DNA of 64,000 bases from Gigantopelta aegis (GCF_016097555.1 NC_054702.1:84996175-85060174); one strand, 5' to 3'. Positions 47,426 to 56,155 are shown, counted from the stretch's first letter. Notes: generated from the sequence alone by a model not told the origin. Made by a program: numbers and translations.

Positions 47426-47546
47426 GTATATATATATATATATATACCTCCTTTGTCTCTGCTTCAGGCTCATTTACTTTTTCAGTACTTTTTTTGCCTT
47501 TCTTGTCCTTATCCTTTTTCTTTTCACTACTGCCTTTGTTCCCCAT
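28629..47546 (-). CDS. AMPK-beta-like glycogen-binding (CBM48) protein, five coding exons seen
   Basis: Exons, 5' to 3' on the minus strand: 47546-47448, 40308-40204, 34725-34610, 29189-29096, 28722-28629; phases 0,0,2,0,1, all GT..AG. Residues 1-33 start MGNKGSSEKKK, an N-myristoylation-type N-terminus (Gly2, Ser6). Residues 34-68 are acidic (EEVAEEKPEPAEEE). Residues 69-149 form a CBM48 domain: SIEW, VQVEGSFNNWEEKI, then MPAGENLYRFFVDEKWMV, then VTNAMHPMKNN. W98, R125, W132 and N149 correspond to rat AMPK beta1 W100, K126, W133 and N150, and the last three keep the same spacing. That spacing supports the acceptor at 28722; another AG at 28734-28735 would put the frame out of phase. In AMPK this domain binds glycogen. 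Residues 150-169 are followed by a strong donor. The ASC domain that holds alpha and gamma in true AMPK beta was not found, so this may be a distinct glycogen-targeting protein. An in-frame TAA seven codons upstream supports the ATG. Confidence 0.82.
29735..29862 (-). repeat. Dispersed repeat, inverted copy
   Basis: Minus-strand partner of 26720-26865. It ends in AGTCTGGAAACATAGGTG on the minus strand, and a similar AGTCTGGAAACATAGGTGCC occurs on the + strand near 63694. Confidence 0.55.
30634..30672. repeat. Poly(G) tract
   Basis: G-rich run of about 39 bases in intron 3 of the CBM48 gene. Likely G-quadruplex former; its length is uncertain. Confidence 0.85.
31190..31600 (-). other. Decayed coding relic of unknown repetitive family
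   Basis: A minus-strand frame gives LQLNLKLGLMNSFVKTVEHD, FVREKFGAEKTD, then KLMCECKFKNKLKSLKLAA and CMGAFGLVVQNMG. It resembles a repetitive invertebrate protein with the motif IKLGLMKNFVKA and later VFVGPQIR that I recall from many genomes without a known function. It is interrupted and lies in intron 3 of the CBM48 gene, so it is not part of that gene. Confidence 0.35.
32280..33565. repeat. Cluster of poly(G) and poly(C) tracts
   Basis: G runs near 32285-32308, 32505-32527 and 33544-33563 and C runs near 32748-32763 and 32790-32817, within about 1.3 kb of the same intron. A SINE head remnant lies between them. No coding sequence is recognised. Confidence 0.8.
32634..32745 (+). repeat. Decayed SINE head
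   Basis: GGGATAACGTAGCAAGAACG, TTTCGATCCTCCTCAGG (B-box like) and CCCTTCCCAACCAATGATCC recall head 1 and core. It breaks off into a C run. Confidence 0.45.
35185..36621 (-). mobile_element. Tc1-like DNA transposon, family 1, decayed copy
   Basis: Ends TACTCTTCAAAAAAAATGAAA and the complement of TTTCTTTTTTTGAAGAGTA, with TA at 35185-35186 and 36620-36621, the same family as 8642-10141. Transposase pieces on the minus strand are MPRLTSAECNNAIGRLQAG (about 36311 downward), RISDQTVHNRLREAGIFPRR, a FSNQSHF region where FSDESRF is usual, and LNPIEHL near 35570. The second Asp motif was not recovered and the frame breaks repeatedly. It lies in intron 2 of the CBM48 gene. Confidence 0.85.
36622..38150. 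other. Intronic DNA, nothing firm
   Basis: Within intron 2 of the CBM48 gene. A minus-strand frame at 37965-38119 (KKKDTETESNVLKTLHVF) was considered as an exon but has no paired splice sites. The rest shows no recognisable feature. Confidence 0.35.
38201..38446 (+). repeat. ~144-bp tandem repeat with AGGTCACAGTGACCT palindrome, locus 2
   Basis: Unit starts at 38201 (perfect palindrome at 38201-38215) and about 38346 (one mismatch, AGGTCACAATGACCT). The second unit is cut at 38446, after GCAAGATATG, by the pogo-like fragment. Confidence 0.85.
38447..38847 (+). pseudogene. pogo/Tigger-type transposase fragment (DDE_1)
   Basis: Reads WMTTVLPDLLEKYSPDNIY, then SADETGVYYRALPDGTI, then a stop and frame changes, then REWIKDFNKNMAIQQRK and VVMLVDNCTNYGTNA. 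ADETG and LVDNC are the first two acidic motifs of DDE_1 transposases. The N-terminal DNA-binding part, the third acidic motif and the terminal repeats are missing. It sits directly against the tandem repeat unit. Confidence 0.75.
39055..39291 (+). repeat. 237-bp direct repeat, left copy
   Basis: Starts GGGACCTATGAAATATAATA and ends TCCATGCAAGAAAAA. It matches 39587-39823 with only a handful of differences seen by eye and no length change. The period is 532 bp. Confidence 0.85.
39300..39581 (+). repeat. ~144-bp tandem repeat with AGGTCACAGTGACCT palindrome, locus 3
   Basis: Two units, with the perfect palindrome at 39438-39452. It ends in AAAAAGTTAACAGACGGATG, the same end as locus 1. It is framed by the 237-bp direct repeats. 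Confidence 0.85.
39587..39823 (+). repeat. 237-bp direct repeat, right copy
   Basis: Partner of 39055-39291. A SINE begins 14 bp after it. Confidence 0.85.
39838..40134 (-). repeat. SINE, tail B, inverted
   Basis: Tail B (GTTTAACGACACCACTATAG on the + strand), core with AGCAAGGGATTTTTTTAATG, and a degraded head with GGTTTGATCCTGC. It ends about 70 bp from the donor of the CBM48 exon at 40204. Confidence 0.7.
40417..40480. repeat. (CA)n microsatellite
   Basis: About 62 bases of CA, about 110 bp upstream (minus-strand sense) of the CBM48 exon 40308-40204. Confidence 0.9.
41500..41680 (+). repeat. Dispersed repeat (CTTAGGAGATAC family)
   Basis: CGTTACAGATCAAGTTTAAC, GAGTTATGGCCCTTGAACTT and GCAGTACTCTCAGAATAC blocks, shared with 57460-57820 and, inverted, 24730-24880. 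Confidence 0.55.
41681..41956 (-). repeat. SINE, truncated tail B, inverted
   Basis: Contains TTGGCTATTGGATGTCAAAC, the core with TTGATATACCAGTTGTAGGG, and a head ending in CCGACTGAGCTAGATCCCAC, an A-box-like complement of a slightly different head. Confidence 0.7.
42559..43894. mobile_element. pogo-like non-autonomous element with TA duplications
   Basis: Ends CAGTGAAACCCC, in inverted orientation at both sides, with TA at 42557-42558 and 43895-43896. AAGACCAC-type subterminal repeats occur near both ends. 1,336 bp including a nested 371-bp MITE; no transposase recognised. CAGT ends and a TA target fit pogo/Tigger elements. Confidence 0.75.
43362..43732. mobile_element. Nested MITE with CAGGGCTTCTA ends
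   Basis: Inverted ends CAGGGCTTCTA and TAGAAGCCCTG, with subterminal CCCATGGCTAGTG on both arms. AAATA flanks both sides, a possible 5-bp target duplication. It is inserted inside the pogo-like element. Confidence 0.7.
44052..44146. repeat. 63-bp palindrome plus CCCCAGCTCC direct repeats
   Basis: 44052-44114 folds into two 31-32-base arms with one mismatch and almost no loop (GGAGCTGGGGAACACAC arms). It is followed by two further GTGTGT.CCCCAGCTCC copies. Confidence 0.85.
44689..44778. repeat. Foldback element, family P, copy 2
   Basis: Arms AGAATACTACAT / ATGTATTATTCT with AGATAAATGGTATCAAA and a perfect centre CTTACAACTTGTTGTAAG. It is related in sequence to 28384-28531. Confidence 0.75.
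45140..45995 (-). mobile_element. hAT-like transposon remnant, internally deleted
   Basis: Inverted ends TAGGGGTGTAACGA and the complement of TCGTTACACCCTTA. The flanking 8-base repeats are CTGAACAC (45132-45139) and CTGGACAC (45996-46003), one mismatch, which fits the 8-bp target duplications of hAT elements. 856 bp. It carries only the C-terminal piece of a transposase. Confidence 0.8.
45325..45537 (-). pseudogene. hAT transposase C-terminal dimerisation domain fragment
   Basis: Contains HLLFIQATSVPSKHMFSIA and EDVVTAQRAALSSENMDI before a stop. ATSVPSERVFS..G.V...R..L is the hallmark of the hAT family C-terminal dimerisation region (PF05699). The rest of the protein is absent. Confidence 0.75.
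46004..47077. other. Intronic DNA, intron 1 of the CBM48 gene
   Basis: No exon recognised. Short GATATCTCC inverted motifs lie near 46155-46205. Confidence 0.35.
47078..47166. repeat. Inverted repeat (TTTGATAT arms)
   Basis: About 38-base imperfect arms (TTTGATAT, GGTTATT, GATAAC blocks) around a short centre. It lies 282 bp from CBM48 coding exon 1. Confidence 0.7.
47296..47445. repeat. Compound (CTCA)n (TC)n (TA)n microsatellite at a splice donor
   Basis: CTCACTCACTCA, then about 55 bases of TC, then TATATATA running up to 47447. The donor of CBM48 exon 1 (GAG|GTATAT on the minus strand) is formed by the TA end of this tract. Confidence 0.9.
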
Positions 47547-47624
47547 GTTTCTCAAACAGATGAATTACCCCACACAGAAAGTAATTCTGAATGTGGATGA
47601 CTGCCTCAACCTTCTAGTTGGTTT
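47547..47624 (-). other. 5' UTR portion of CBM48 exon 1
   Basis: On the minus strand GTTTTTTCTTTCAG ends just before 47624, a good acceptor. The exon would therefore carry 78 nt of 5' UTR before the ATG, and a non-coding first exon and promoter must lie beyond 47.6 kb. That exon was not located. Confidence 0.55.
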
Positions 47625-47639
47625 CTGAAAGAAAAAACA

Positions 47640-48617
47640 TGTTCATATGAGCTATGTATTACACTAATTAGCCACAAAGTGATTCTTTTGTTATCTATAA
47701 CTGCCGGGTTGGGATGGAGGTAATTTTCAAAGTTTTTAAAAACCAATTAGGTATTCATGCCAACACGTTAGTTTTAATAACTATAACAGTCACCCAAGTA
47801 AATTGTTGATGCGGTCTACCAGACTCGAGGAATGCACGATTTTCGACGGGGTAGTGTCAGAATGTGGTGATAAATGACCAAATTCACAATTTTGGTTCTA
47901 CATGGGTCAAAGAAGCATCCCACCAAATTTAGTTGAAAATGATCTAGTAGTTAGAAATTACAGTTTAAATGCATTTCTCTATACAATTACAGTTTAAGTG
48001 CATTTCTCTATACAACTCAAGTAATATTTACCCCTCCTCCTTAACTAATGTTTCAAATGTGTTTTGGGTTGGAGTTTTTTGTTGTTCTTAACTATTGGGG
48101 GTGGAGTGAATACTGTAAATCATGAAATTATTGCGTCATGATATTATTGCGTCCGTTCATGGGTGCACATAAATGCGTATTTTTATTAATGCGTCGGGGA
48201 TAGGTGTTAAATTATTATTAAAGTATTTACTTCTTTTTAAAAAATTTCATCATTTCAGAATTTTCATCATCTCTACCATAATTATATAAACCTCAGTTCA
48301 TGTTGAATGATGTGCTTGGAATGATAGACAACAATTTAAGTGAAATACACAGTTATATACTTGTACTAGGATGGTGCAATGTAAAGGATTCCTTGCTACT
48401 TTTTGAAACGTGTAATGTAATGCATGGTGGTAGCAGGTTTTGCCTCCATCTCATGACCAAGTGTCAAAATAACCACACCAAATAGCTGTAGTTTAAAATA
48501 TTCCTTTCTATAGCCTTTCATATGCATTGAGAATATGGGGTGAAGTAGAGGGTCTTGCCCCCAACCCCCAACTTTGAAGATTATGCATTTCCCCCATTGA
48601 AAAAATATTTTTGTCTA
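47640..48617. other. Region upstream of the CBM48 coding exons
   Basis: No recognisable exon or repeat. A short direct repeat, TACAGTTTAA.TGCATTTCTC, occurs at about 47960 and 47990. Confidence 0.4.
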
Positions 48618-48800
48618 CATGGTTATATTGCATCAGACTTATGGTTAAGAACAACACAGGTAATAAGAGAGGAATCCTGCTGCTTCAACTTCATGGGCTA
48701 TTCTTTCAGTTAGCAGCAAGGGATCTTTTATACATATCATCCCACAAACACGACAGTACATACAATGGCCTTCGATACACCAGTTGTGGAGTACTGGGCT
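48618..48800 (-). repeat. SINE tail A and core, inverted fragment
   Basis: GGTTATATTGCATCAGACTT, AACTTCATGGGCTATTCTTT and GCAAGGGATCTTTTATACAT match tail A and core of 12003-12335. It stops before the head. Confidence 0.7.
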
Positions 48801-49104
48801 ATGTTCTACCCATTGTTCTCCAGATGCTAGGAAAATATACAGTTTGCGGCTAAGCATGTCCCTGCACATCGTAAATTGTACCTCACTAACTTTTTTTTCT
48901 TCTTTTTTTCTTTTTTTTCCAGTCTGCTAATAATGTTGACAGTTGAGGGTGATTATATAAATTTAATCCCATGTTAAAATAACATTAAAATTTTTACACT
49001 GTATTTATATGATACACTGGGTATTCAAAATGGATGTTTGAAAAATGAGCAACACAATCATGAACATAATTAATTTTCTAATAAACTGATAACACATTGT
49101 GAAT

Positions 49105-49493
49105 TTGTCATGCGCAGAGGGGGCGGGATGTAGCCCAGTGGTAAGGCACTCACTTAATGTGCAGTCAGTGTGGGATTGATCCCCATCAGTGGGTCCATTG
49201 GGCTATTTCTCGTTCCAGCCAGTGCACCACTTCTGGTATATCAAAGGCCATGATATGTACTACCTGTCTGTGGGATGGTGCATATAAAAGATCCCTTGCT
49301 GCTAATCGAAAAGAGTAGCCCATATAACCGTAAATAAAATATGTTGAGTAGCCCATGAAGTGGCAACAGCAGGTTTCCTCTCTCAATATCTGTGTTGTCC
49401 TTAACCATATGTCTGACGCCATATAACCGTAAATAAAATGTATTGAGTGTGTCATTAAAGAAAACATTTATCTTTTTCCTTGTCATGCACAGA
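49105..49493 (+). repeat. SINE, full-length head 1 + tail A, with internal duplication
   Basis: Flanks TTGTCATGCGCAGA (49105-49118) and TTGTCATGCACAGA (49480-49493) form a 14-base target duplication with one mismatch. Head 1 starts GGCGGGATGTAGCCCAGTGG. Between core and tail a second piece of the tail (CATATAACCGTAAATAAAAT, GTTGAGTAGCCCAT) is inserted near 49318-49355. Confidence 0.85.
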
Positions 49494-49601
49494 ATTAATT
49501 TCTTAATAACACATAGCATTCCAAAATTAGCAATGCTAGCAATGAAGGTGTTATTAGGCAGTGATGTAATAACACTTCAAATTATTAGAGGTCACCAGGT
49601 A

Positions 49602-49932
49602 TCAGAAAGCATGGAAGGAAGGAAGGACATGTTTTATTTAATAACACACACAACACATTTTATTTACGGTTATATGACATCGGACATATGGTTAAGGACC
49701 ACACAGATATTGAGAAAAGAAACCTGCTGTAGCCATTTCATGGGCTACTCTTTTTGATTAGCAGCAAGGGATCTTTTATAAGCACCATCCCACAGACAGG
49801 ATAGTACATACCACAGCCTTTATTACACCAGTTGTGGAGCACTGGCTGGAATGAGAAATAGCCAGATGGGTCCACCAACGGGGATAGATCCCAGTCCAAC
49901 TACGCATCGAGCAATCGCTTCAGAAAGCATGG
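49602..49932 (-). repeat. SINE, head 1 + tail A, inverted, with perfect target duplication
   Basis: TCAGAAAGCATGG at 49602-49614 and 49920-49932. Tail A, core and most of head 1 (complement of GATCCCAGTCCAAC) are present; the A box region is lost. Confidence 0.85.
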
Positions 49933-50105
49933 TTGCAGGATATTAAAGTGGGTTAATGGTTAGTTGTTAGTCACCAAGTGCATAACCTTACACCTCCCCA
50001 TTGAACCATTAAAACTCAGTCTGGTTGGGAGCTGGTACCAGGATGTGAACCCAGTACATACAATCTTTATAACAATGGTGGCTTAACCAATACACCACTA
50101 AGGCC
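49933..50105 (-). repeat. SINE head 2 (tail C family), inverted
   Basis: Minus strand: GGCCTTAGTGGTGTATTGGT, CTGGGTTCACATCCTGGTAC, GGTTCAATGGGGAGGTGTAA. It directly abuts the preceding SINE. Confidence 0.65.
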
Positions 50106-51220
50106 GATTTGCTAACATGTAGGTATAAATATAATGAGCTGAATTTACAAAGCCTGTTTATATCTTACCCACATGTAACTACATACATTTACAATGCTTA
50201 AACACCTGTGTTTAAGAAAAACAGTAAATTCGGCCCAATATATGTATAGCCCCAGGCATTTTTCAGTGTCCTAATTAAATGATAGCTTGTTTTGCTTATA
50301 GTGACAGTGCTGACAACACTTTTGATACAAAATGAATGACTATACTACAGAAACAAAATATAAAATATGTGGTTATTTGCTCATTTCAGTGTACATTCTA
50401 AATCTATTATTCTATTAAACCTATCAGTATATTACCATAATCATTGTTAAACTGTAACACAATTATAGTACAATAATACTAGTATGCACACTGAAAATTA
50501 CAGATATATGTTTATAACAATCAACAAGTAACATTTTGTTCAATATCGTGTCCCAGTTTACCATGCATGATGTTTGAGAGATCGCTACACAATTTTAAAA
50601 CAATAAACAATAATTGTTAATCAATTTTCAATTGTCTTGAAATATCGATAATTAAGATTTTGAAAACAATAGCAATTAACAACTAGCATTTCTCACCTTA
50701 AATTTGTATTCTTGTTATTTAAATTTAAATAGTACTGTGAATTAGTAATGACTACTTTTATTTAGCACCATCAGCTAGTATACCAGTTAGTATGTATATG
50801 TTTATAAATATATATGTGGAAAGAAAAAATCTCAGTGCTGAATACTAAACTATCTACTGAAATAAAACATCAAAAAGTATAATGATCCTGTTTGTAAAAC
50901 ATCATGACATCCTCTTCAGTTCATCCCACTATATATGCCATGCAGAAACTAGCACAGAAAAGCTTAAAGGTATTTACACTGCAAAAGGTCAATAAAGAAG
51001 CGAAATCCAGGTGATTTGCAAGATTCATGTATTTGCACTCTGGGATTGGTTGGTCAGACAGTGCAGCACGTTACATCATAATGCTCAGTGCCAGTTTACA
51101 TATTATTTGTTTACATAGATGCACACAATTACACTCTCAGGGAGCTTCAGTGGGCCATTCTTATACCCTGTAATACAGTGTCAAGTTGTAGCTCAATGGT
51201 AATTAAGAACCTTGCACAAG
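50106..51220. other. Intergenic DNA, nothing recognised
   Basis: AT-rich sequence with no exon or known repeat seen. Confidence 0.4.
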
Positions 51221-51540
51221 TTAAAGTTAAAGTTGGGGTCGTTTTAACGACACCACTAGAGTACAATGATTATTAATCATTGGCTACTGGATGTCAAACA
51301 TTTGGTGATTTTTACATATATTCTGAGAGGAAACCTGATGCATTTTTACATTTAACAGTAGCAAGGGATCTTTTATATGCACCATCCCACAGACAGGATA
51401 GCATATACCATGGTTTTTTATATACCAGTCACAGTGCACTGGCTGGAACGAGTAATAGTCCAATGGGCCAATTGATGCAGATTGATCCTAGACTGACTGC
51501 ACCTCACGCTAACATTGTACCACTGGTATACGTCCCCCTC
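51221..51540 (-). repeat. SINE, full-length head 1 + tail B, inverted
   Basis: TTAAAGTTAAAGTT lead, tail B (TTTTAACGACACCACTAGAG), core, and head complement ending in TACCACTGGTATACGTCCCC. Confidence 0.8.
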
Positions 51541-51992
51541 TAGAGATCCATTGTTTTCTTTTTATAGATTACCATGCCTACCCACAACATAACCATCACT
51601 TTTATGCCTGAGAATTTAGCTTTGATTTGGGGGAGGGTTTTGGTTAATATATATATATATAATTATTATACAAATATTTAAAGAATATTAAGTAACCTTC
51701 AATACACACACATAAATGCAGTGATTACCTATTTCAGATTACTAAACAAGTGGCCAGTTGCCAGCTTTGTGCATCCAGTCTGGAAAACTTGATTAGTTGA
51801 TTCATTAAATCCCGAAGACTACATTGGCAACAATTATGTCTGCTGTGATGAATACATGAGTCAGCAATGAGAATTTACTCATCTTCAACTGTTATGCTGC
51901 CTAAAGCAACAACGGCTGAAAATATGTATATAAAACAGCTTCCTGTGTTAACAATGCCAGTGTTTGGTTTTGTTAAAAAAAAAATGTTTTGG

Positions 51993-52228
51993 TTAAAGTT
52001 AAAGTTTATAATGTTTAATGACACCACTAGACCACATTGATTTATTAATCATCGGCTATTGTATGTTAAAAATTTGGTAGTTCTGACATTGTGTCTTGGA
52101 AAAAACAGTAAATCTGCTACACTTTTTCTTTTAGCAGCAATGGATCTTTTAATGCATTTTCCCATATGTATGACAGCATATACCATATCCTTTGTAATAC
52201 CAGTCATGGGTCACAGGTTGGAACAGGA
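51993..52228 (-). repeat. SINE, tail B and core, inverted, head missing
   Basis: TTAAAGTTAAAGTTTATAAT lead, TTAATGACACCACTAGACCA, then core to ACAGGTTGGAACAGG. Confidence 0.75.
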
Positions 52229-52345
52229 CATTTTATTTAAACAGCAAACTATATCCAAAATAGTAGTAAAAATCAAGTGTAGAATACAGACTTTGTGTCA
52301 GGCACAGCAGAGTAATGGTTTGGCAAGAAGGGGTGGAAACTAATG

Positions 52346-52777
52346 TTGGTGCTACACCAAACACCCAAAGCGCATCGATGCACTGGAATATGGTTACTTC
52401 TAGTTGTTGCTACACCAAATTGCTTCAAACCCATTCCAGTTCATTTCGGTTCTATTTATGACGTCACATCGTACAAAAGCAAAACAGGCCATTCACATCC
52501 TCCATTTTGCAGGTCACTATTGTACTTTAAAGGTAAAGGAAAACTGGATGATGTCATATGGAAGCAAAAACACAGGTAAATTACCTGACGTCATATGAAA
52601 CCAACAGAACCCTCCTGTTACATGAGAACCATATTTGGTGTAGCATGTTCCAAAATGCTTCGACGTGCTTTCGTGGTCAGTATGTCAATGACGTCATGAT
52701 CAGCTTCCAGTTCTATTGACTTCCAATTCAAAGTGAATTGATGGGCATTGGCGAAACCGTATTTGGTGTAGCACCAA
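52346..52777. mobile_element. MITE with TTGGTGCTACACCAA ends
   Basis: Outer inverted ends TTGGTGCTACACCAAA and the complement of TTTGGTGTAGCACCAA. The same TGCTACACCAAA motif recurs internally in both orientations (52410 and 52633). 432 bp, non-coding; family unknown to me. Confidence 0.7.
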
Positions 52778-54506
52778 AATTATAATTCTGACACCCAAAA
52801 TATATACAAAAACAAACTTTAAATTTAAATTGAGGTCTATATAGGCCTCTTGGCTTAAAAGTAAGTATGCCTCTGGCTGCCTTGATTTTTTTGTATTGGT
52901 TATACTTTGATGATGCTATAATATGATAACTGATTCTAGCACACAATTATAATTGTAGAAAGACTGGAATTACTGTAAGTATTATCAAAGGACAGGACAT
53001 TTTTAAATGTATAATTGCAGGGAATAAATTGTTGGGGTTCGCATCGCAGTTTGCTAGTCATTCTAGCTCACATGCGAACCAATTTCGCTCTATGGATCAC
53101 TGTTACTGCGAACCAAATAATCTAAACGTTTTCGCGGTTGTAGCAAAATTACCATCGTGGGTTTTTTACTCTTTCAATTGGCAAAGTTCGGCTTGAATAA
53201 TTCAATGTTAGAATGTCACATTCAGTATTCAATCAAAAATATCAATGACGTCATGTGTATTCGGTAAAACTCGGAATTAATACTGGTAGTTGACTTTCTG
53301 TGTTTTAAAAATAACTTTTGTGCTGACGTTACTTGTGCAAAACATGGATCAAAATGGTTGTTAATTTGTCAACGGTAAACGCTTGGATTTGAGGAATTGA
53401 CCCAAGGGAGAAGTGGATACGTCCTCTAATACTTAGCATGTACATCAAAACTGATAACACTGGAACTTTCAATCAAGGTACACAAATCATTTTATTAAGG
53501 TACACATCAAATGATGATTTATTCACACTCTGCAATATATCTTATTGCTTAGAATACATCCTGAAGACATACAGTAGATCACAAAATCTCTTGGGCTCTA
53601 AAGGGATTCATTGTGCTGTCCATAACTTAATGCTTGAGCCTACGTGGAAACTGCTAATTAAATTTACAAATGTGCTAATCAAATCACAAAACTGCTAACC
53701 ATTTTTTTCTGTACAAATTATTCCCTGAATTGTGTATTATGTTTTATTATTGCAGTGCATAAAACTTGGCACAAACTATTTTGTCATTCGTTTATCGGTT
53801 ATACAAACCAATATCTACATAAACGATGGATTGTTCGTGCAAAAGCTGTAATCACTCAAAATCCAAACAAACTGTTGGCTATATATCATCAATGTTTTGG
53901 AAAACTGTGTGTAGTGGGATATCCCTAACCTAGATGTACATCATATGTGCTTGTTGGTAACGTTCAAATCAGCTTTTTCTCCATCGTTATGAATAGCATT
54001 TTACAGAATTTCTCATTTCCAACAAATCAAAACTGACTTATAAACACTAAAACCACACATATTGATTGTCTGAAAAATTCAAATTTTATGCCGTTTTAAC
54101 TGATCAAGATGAAATAAGTATCTTTATGCATCTAATCATGTTGATAAGAGCGCATTATGTCAGATTTATCTAAAATACATAAATGTAATTGCACGGCTAT
54201 ATAAACTCCAAAATATGGAAACTGGTATACTTTAATAAGGAACCTGACAAAAGAATACCGGTTCCGAGTACACAATTGCAATACACCTGGGGGAAGCTGA
54301 ACAAAAGAATATCGGCCTCCCCCACCCAAACCCCCAATATTTGCTGCTGGTAATAACTTGGTACTTGGTGATGCCTCAACCAGAAGCAGTCAGGCCCTTT
54401 ATAAGGGCCCTATGGGTAACCTAGGGAGACACCACAGCATCGTAGAGGTCTAAAATTAACGAGCTACTCTCGATTCACTAATATCAAAACCTATATTAGC
54501 TAGGCC
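52778..54506. other. Intergenic DNA, nothing firm
   Basis: Contains GGTTCGCAT and ATGCGAACC inverted words near 53036-53117, too short to call an element. No exon recognised. Confidence 0.35.
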
Positions 54507-54835
54507 ATTTACCTTTCGACCAACCGTTCAAAATTGTGCCAAATTCCCTCAATCAAAATTGCGCACCCTTTTCTCTTTGGCATTTAACTGCTCCATTCAA
54601 ATTCCATAGCACCACCACCACCACCACCCCCACCTGCCTGCTACCGATTTGATCAGGCTGCTGGTGCTCCCTTGCACCTGCCAGTGCAGGCGGTCCCTCC
54701 TCTCCCCTCCCCCCACCTTTCCTGTCATGGACGGAGGAGCCGGCCAAGGCTGGCTCTTGTGCCCATGACAGGCGTGCACTACAACAGCTTGTTCTGAATG
54801 TGCACATAAAACCCTATGACATGACATGACATGAA
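54507..54835 (+). repeat. Dispersed SINE-like repeat, copy 2
   Basis: Same body as 13783-14099, including ACCACC runs, CAGTGCAGGCGGTCCCTCCT and CCGGCCAAGG. It ends in TGACATGACATGACATG repeats. No clean target duplication found. Confidence 0.8.
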
Positions 54836-54880
54836 ACTGGTATATATTATGTTTTGGAAATAACTCTTCATCGACACATA

Positions 54881-55505
54881 CTGTCAAATCTGTCTTAGCA
54901 GCCACCTGTAATCAGCGGTCAATTGCCTTAAATGGCCACATTTTCCCCCTCCCAAACGATTTATAATATAAATGCACCTGTAATAAGAAGGTGACCTGTC
55001 TAACGCGGCCAGCGGCCACCTAAATCGGATCCCAAATTGCAAAAATACCTGTATTAAGCGGCCACAGTAAATGTTTACCGTTATATAAAACAAATATTTT
55101 AACAACAGCGATAAGGTGCACCAGGAATACTAGTACTCATTCAGTCCCGACATCTGAACTGTGTATCAGTTAAGAAAGTATGACACTGGAATGCATCTAA
55201 TTACCTCTGGGCAGGCTACACTTGACATATGACTTACTATGACAATAAGTATGCATGAAGTAGGAATTAAATAATTAAATGGAAAAAGAAAACAAACTTG
55301 TTGAGAATGATAAATTTAACACATTTCAGTTGCTTTTTACTTTAAAAAAACCACACATCCGTTAATTAGCAGTACAGATGGCAGAACCAAAAACAACAAG
55401 AAATGCTTTAAAGACTAAAGTGGCAACCTGTAATCAGTGGCCACTTGTTTTAAGTGGCCACTTTTATCTACTCCTTTGTGTGACTGCTTAAGACAGGTTT
55501 GACTG
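54881..55505. mobile_element. pogo-like MITE with TA duplications
   Basis: Ends CTGTCAAATCTGTCTTA and the complement of TAAGACAGGTTTGACTG, with TA at 54879-54880 and 55506-55507. Subterminal CCTGTAAT.AG.GGCCAC repeats lie in both arms. 625 bp, no transposase. Confidence 0.78.
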
Positions 55506-55664
55506 TATATACAAAATGTTTGGTTATTCCACACTTTGAACAAGCCAATTTTAGCAAAAACATTTCATGTATTAATGGCACATGTATTATGCATCACATT
55601 TCAAGGCTCAAACTTCAGTTGCATGCATGATTGAATGAAAAACATACATACAATATTAACCTAT

Positions 55665-55930
55665 ACAAAGTTAAAGTTTCTTTAATTTAACACCACCACT
55701 AAAGAATACTGATATATTAATTATTGGCTATTGCATGTCAAATATATGCAGTAATTTTGAGTCTTATGGGACCTTTTACATGTACTTTCAGAACAGACAA
55801 AACAAGACAGAACAGCATATACCAGTTATTGGGCACTGGTTGGGACAGAAAAACCCAATCAGAGAATGAGTCCACCAAAGGGGTTCGATCCTGCGACTGC
55901 AGTCCTTCATAACTGAGGTGAGTGATTGCA
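55665..55930 (-). repeat. SINE, degraded, tail B, inverted
   Basis: AAAGTTAAAGTTTC lead, ATTATTGGCTATTGCATGTC, a shortened core, and head complement with GGGGTTCGATCCTGCGAC. Confidence 0.65.
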
Positions 55931-56100
55931 CTTACATGCCCAGGTGCACCTTTTATTTGATCTCATGCAGAAGTATTTTTTATCATTAAACTATACTGAT
56001 TCAGTGATTGTTCAATATGTACTATTCTAAAAATCACTTGCCTAGAGTTACAAGGAGAGTGATTTATCACTGCACATAAATTTTCAAACATGAAGGATTG

Positions 56101-56155
56101 CGACTGTATGAAGCACCTCAGGCTACAGCTCTACCAACTGAATGAGCTCCCACCC
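56101..56155 (-). repeat. tRNA-like SINE head fragment
   Basis: Minus strand GGGAGCTCATTCAGTTGGTAG then AGCTGTAGCCTGAGGTG resembles a 5' head with A box. The B box is missing. Confidence 0.45.

Noticed and set aside
53036-53117. Inverted GGTTCGCAT / ATGCGAACC words
   Set aside because: Arms are only about 9 bases and the spacing is irregular; chance cannot be excluded.
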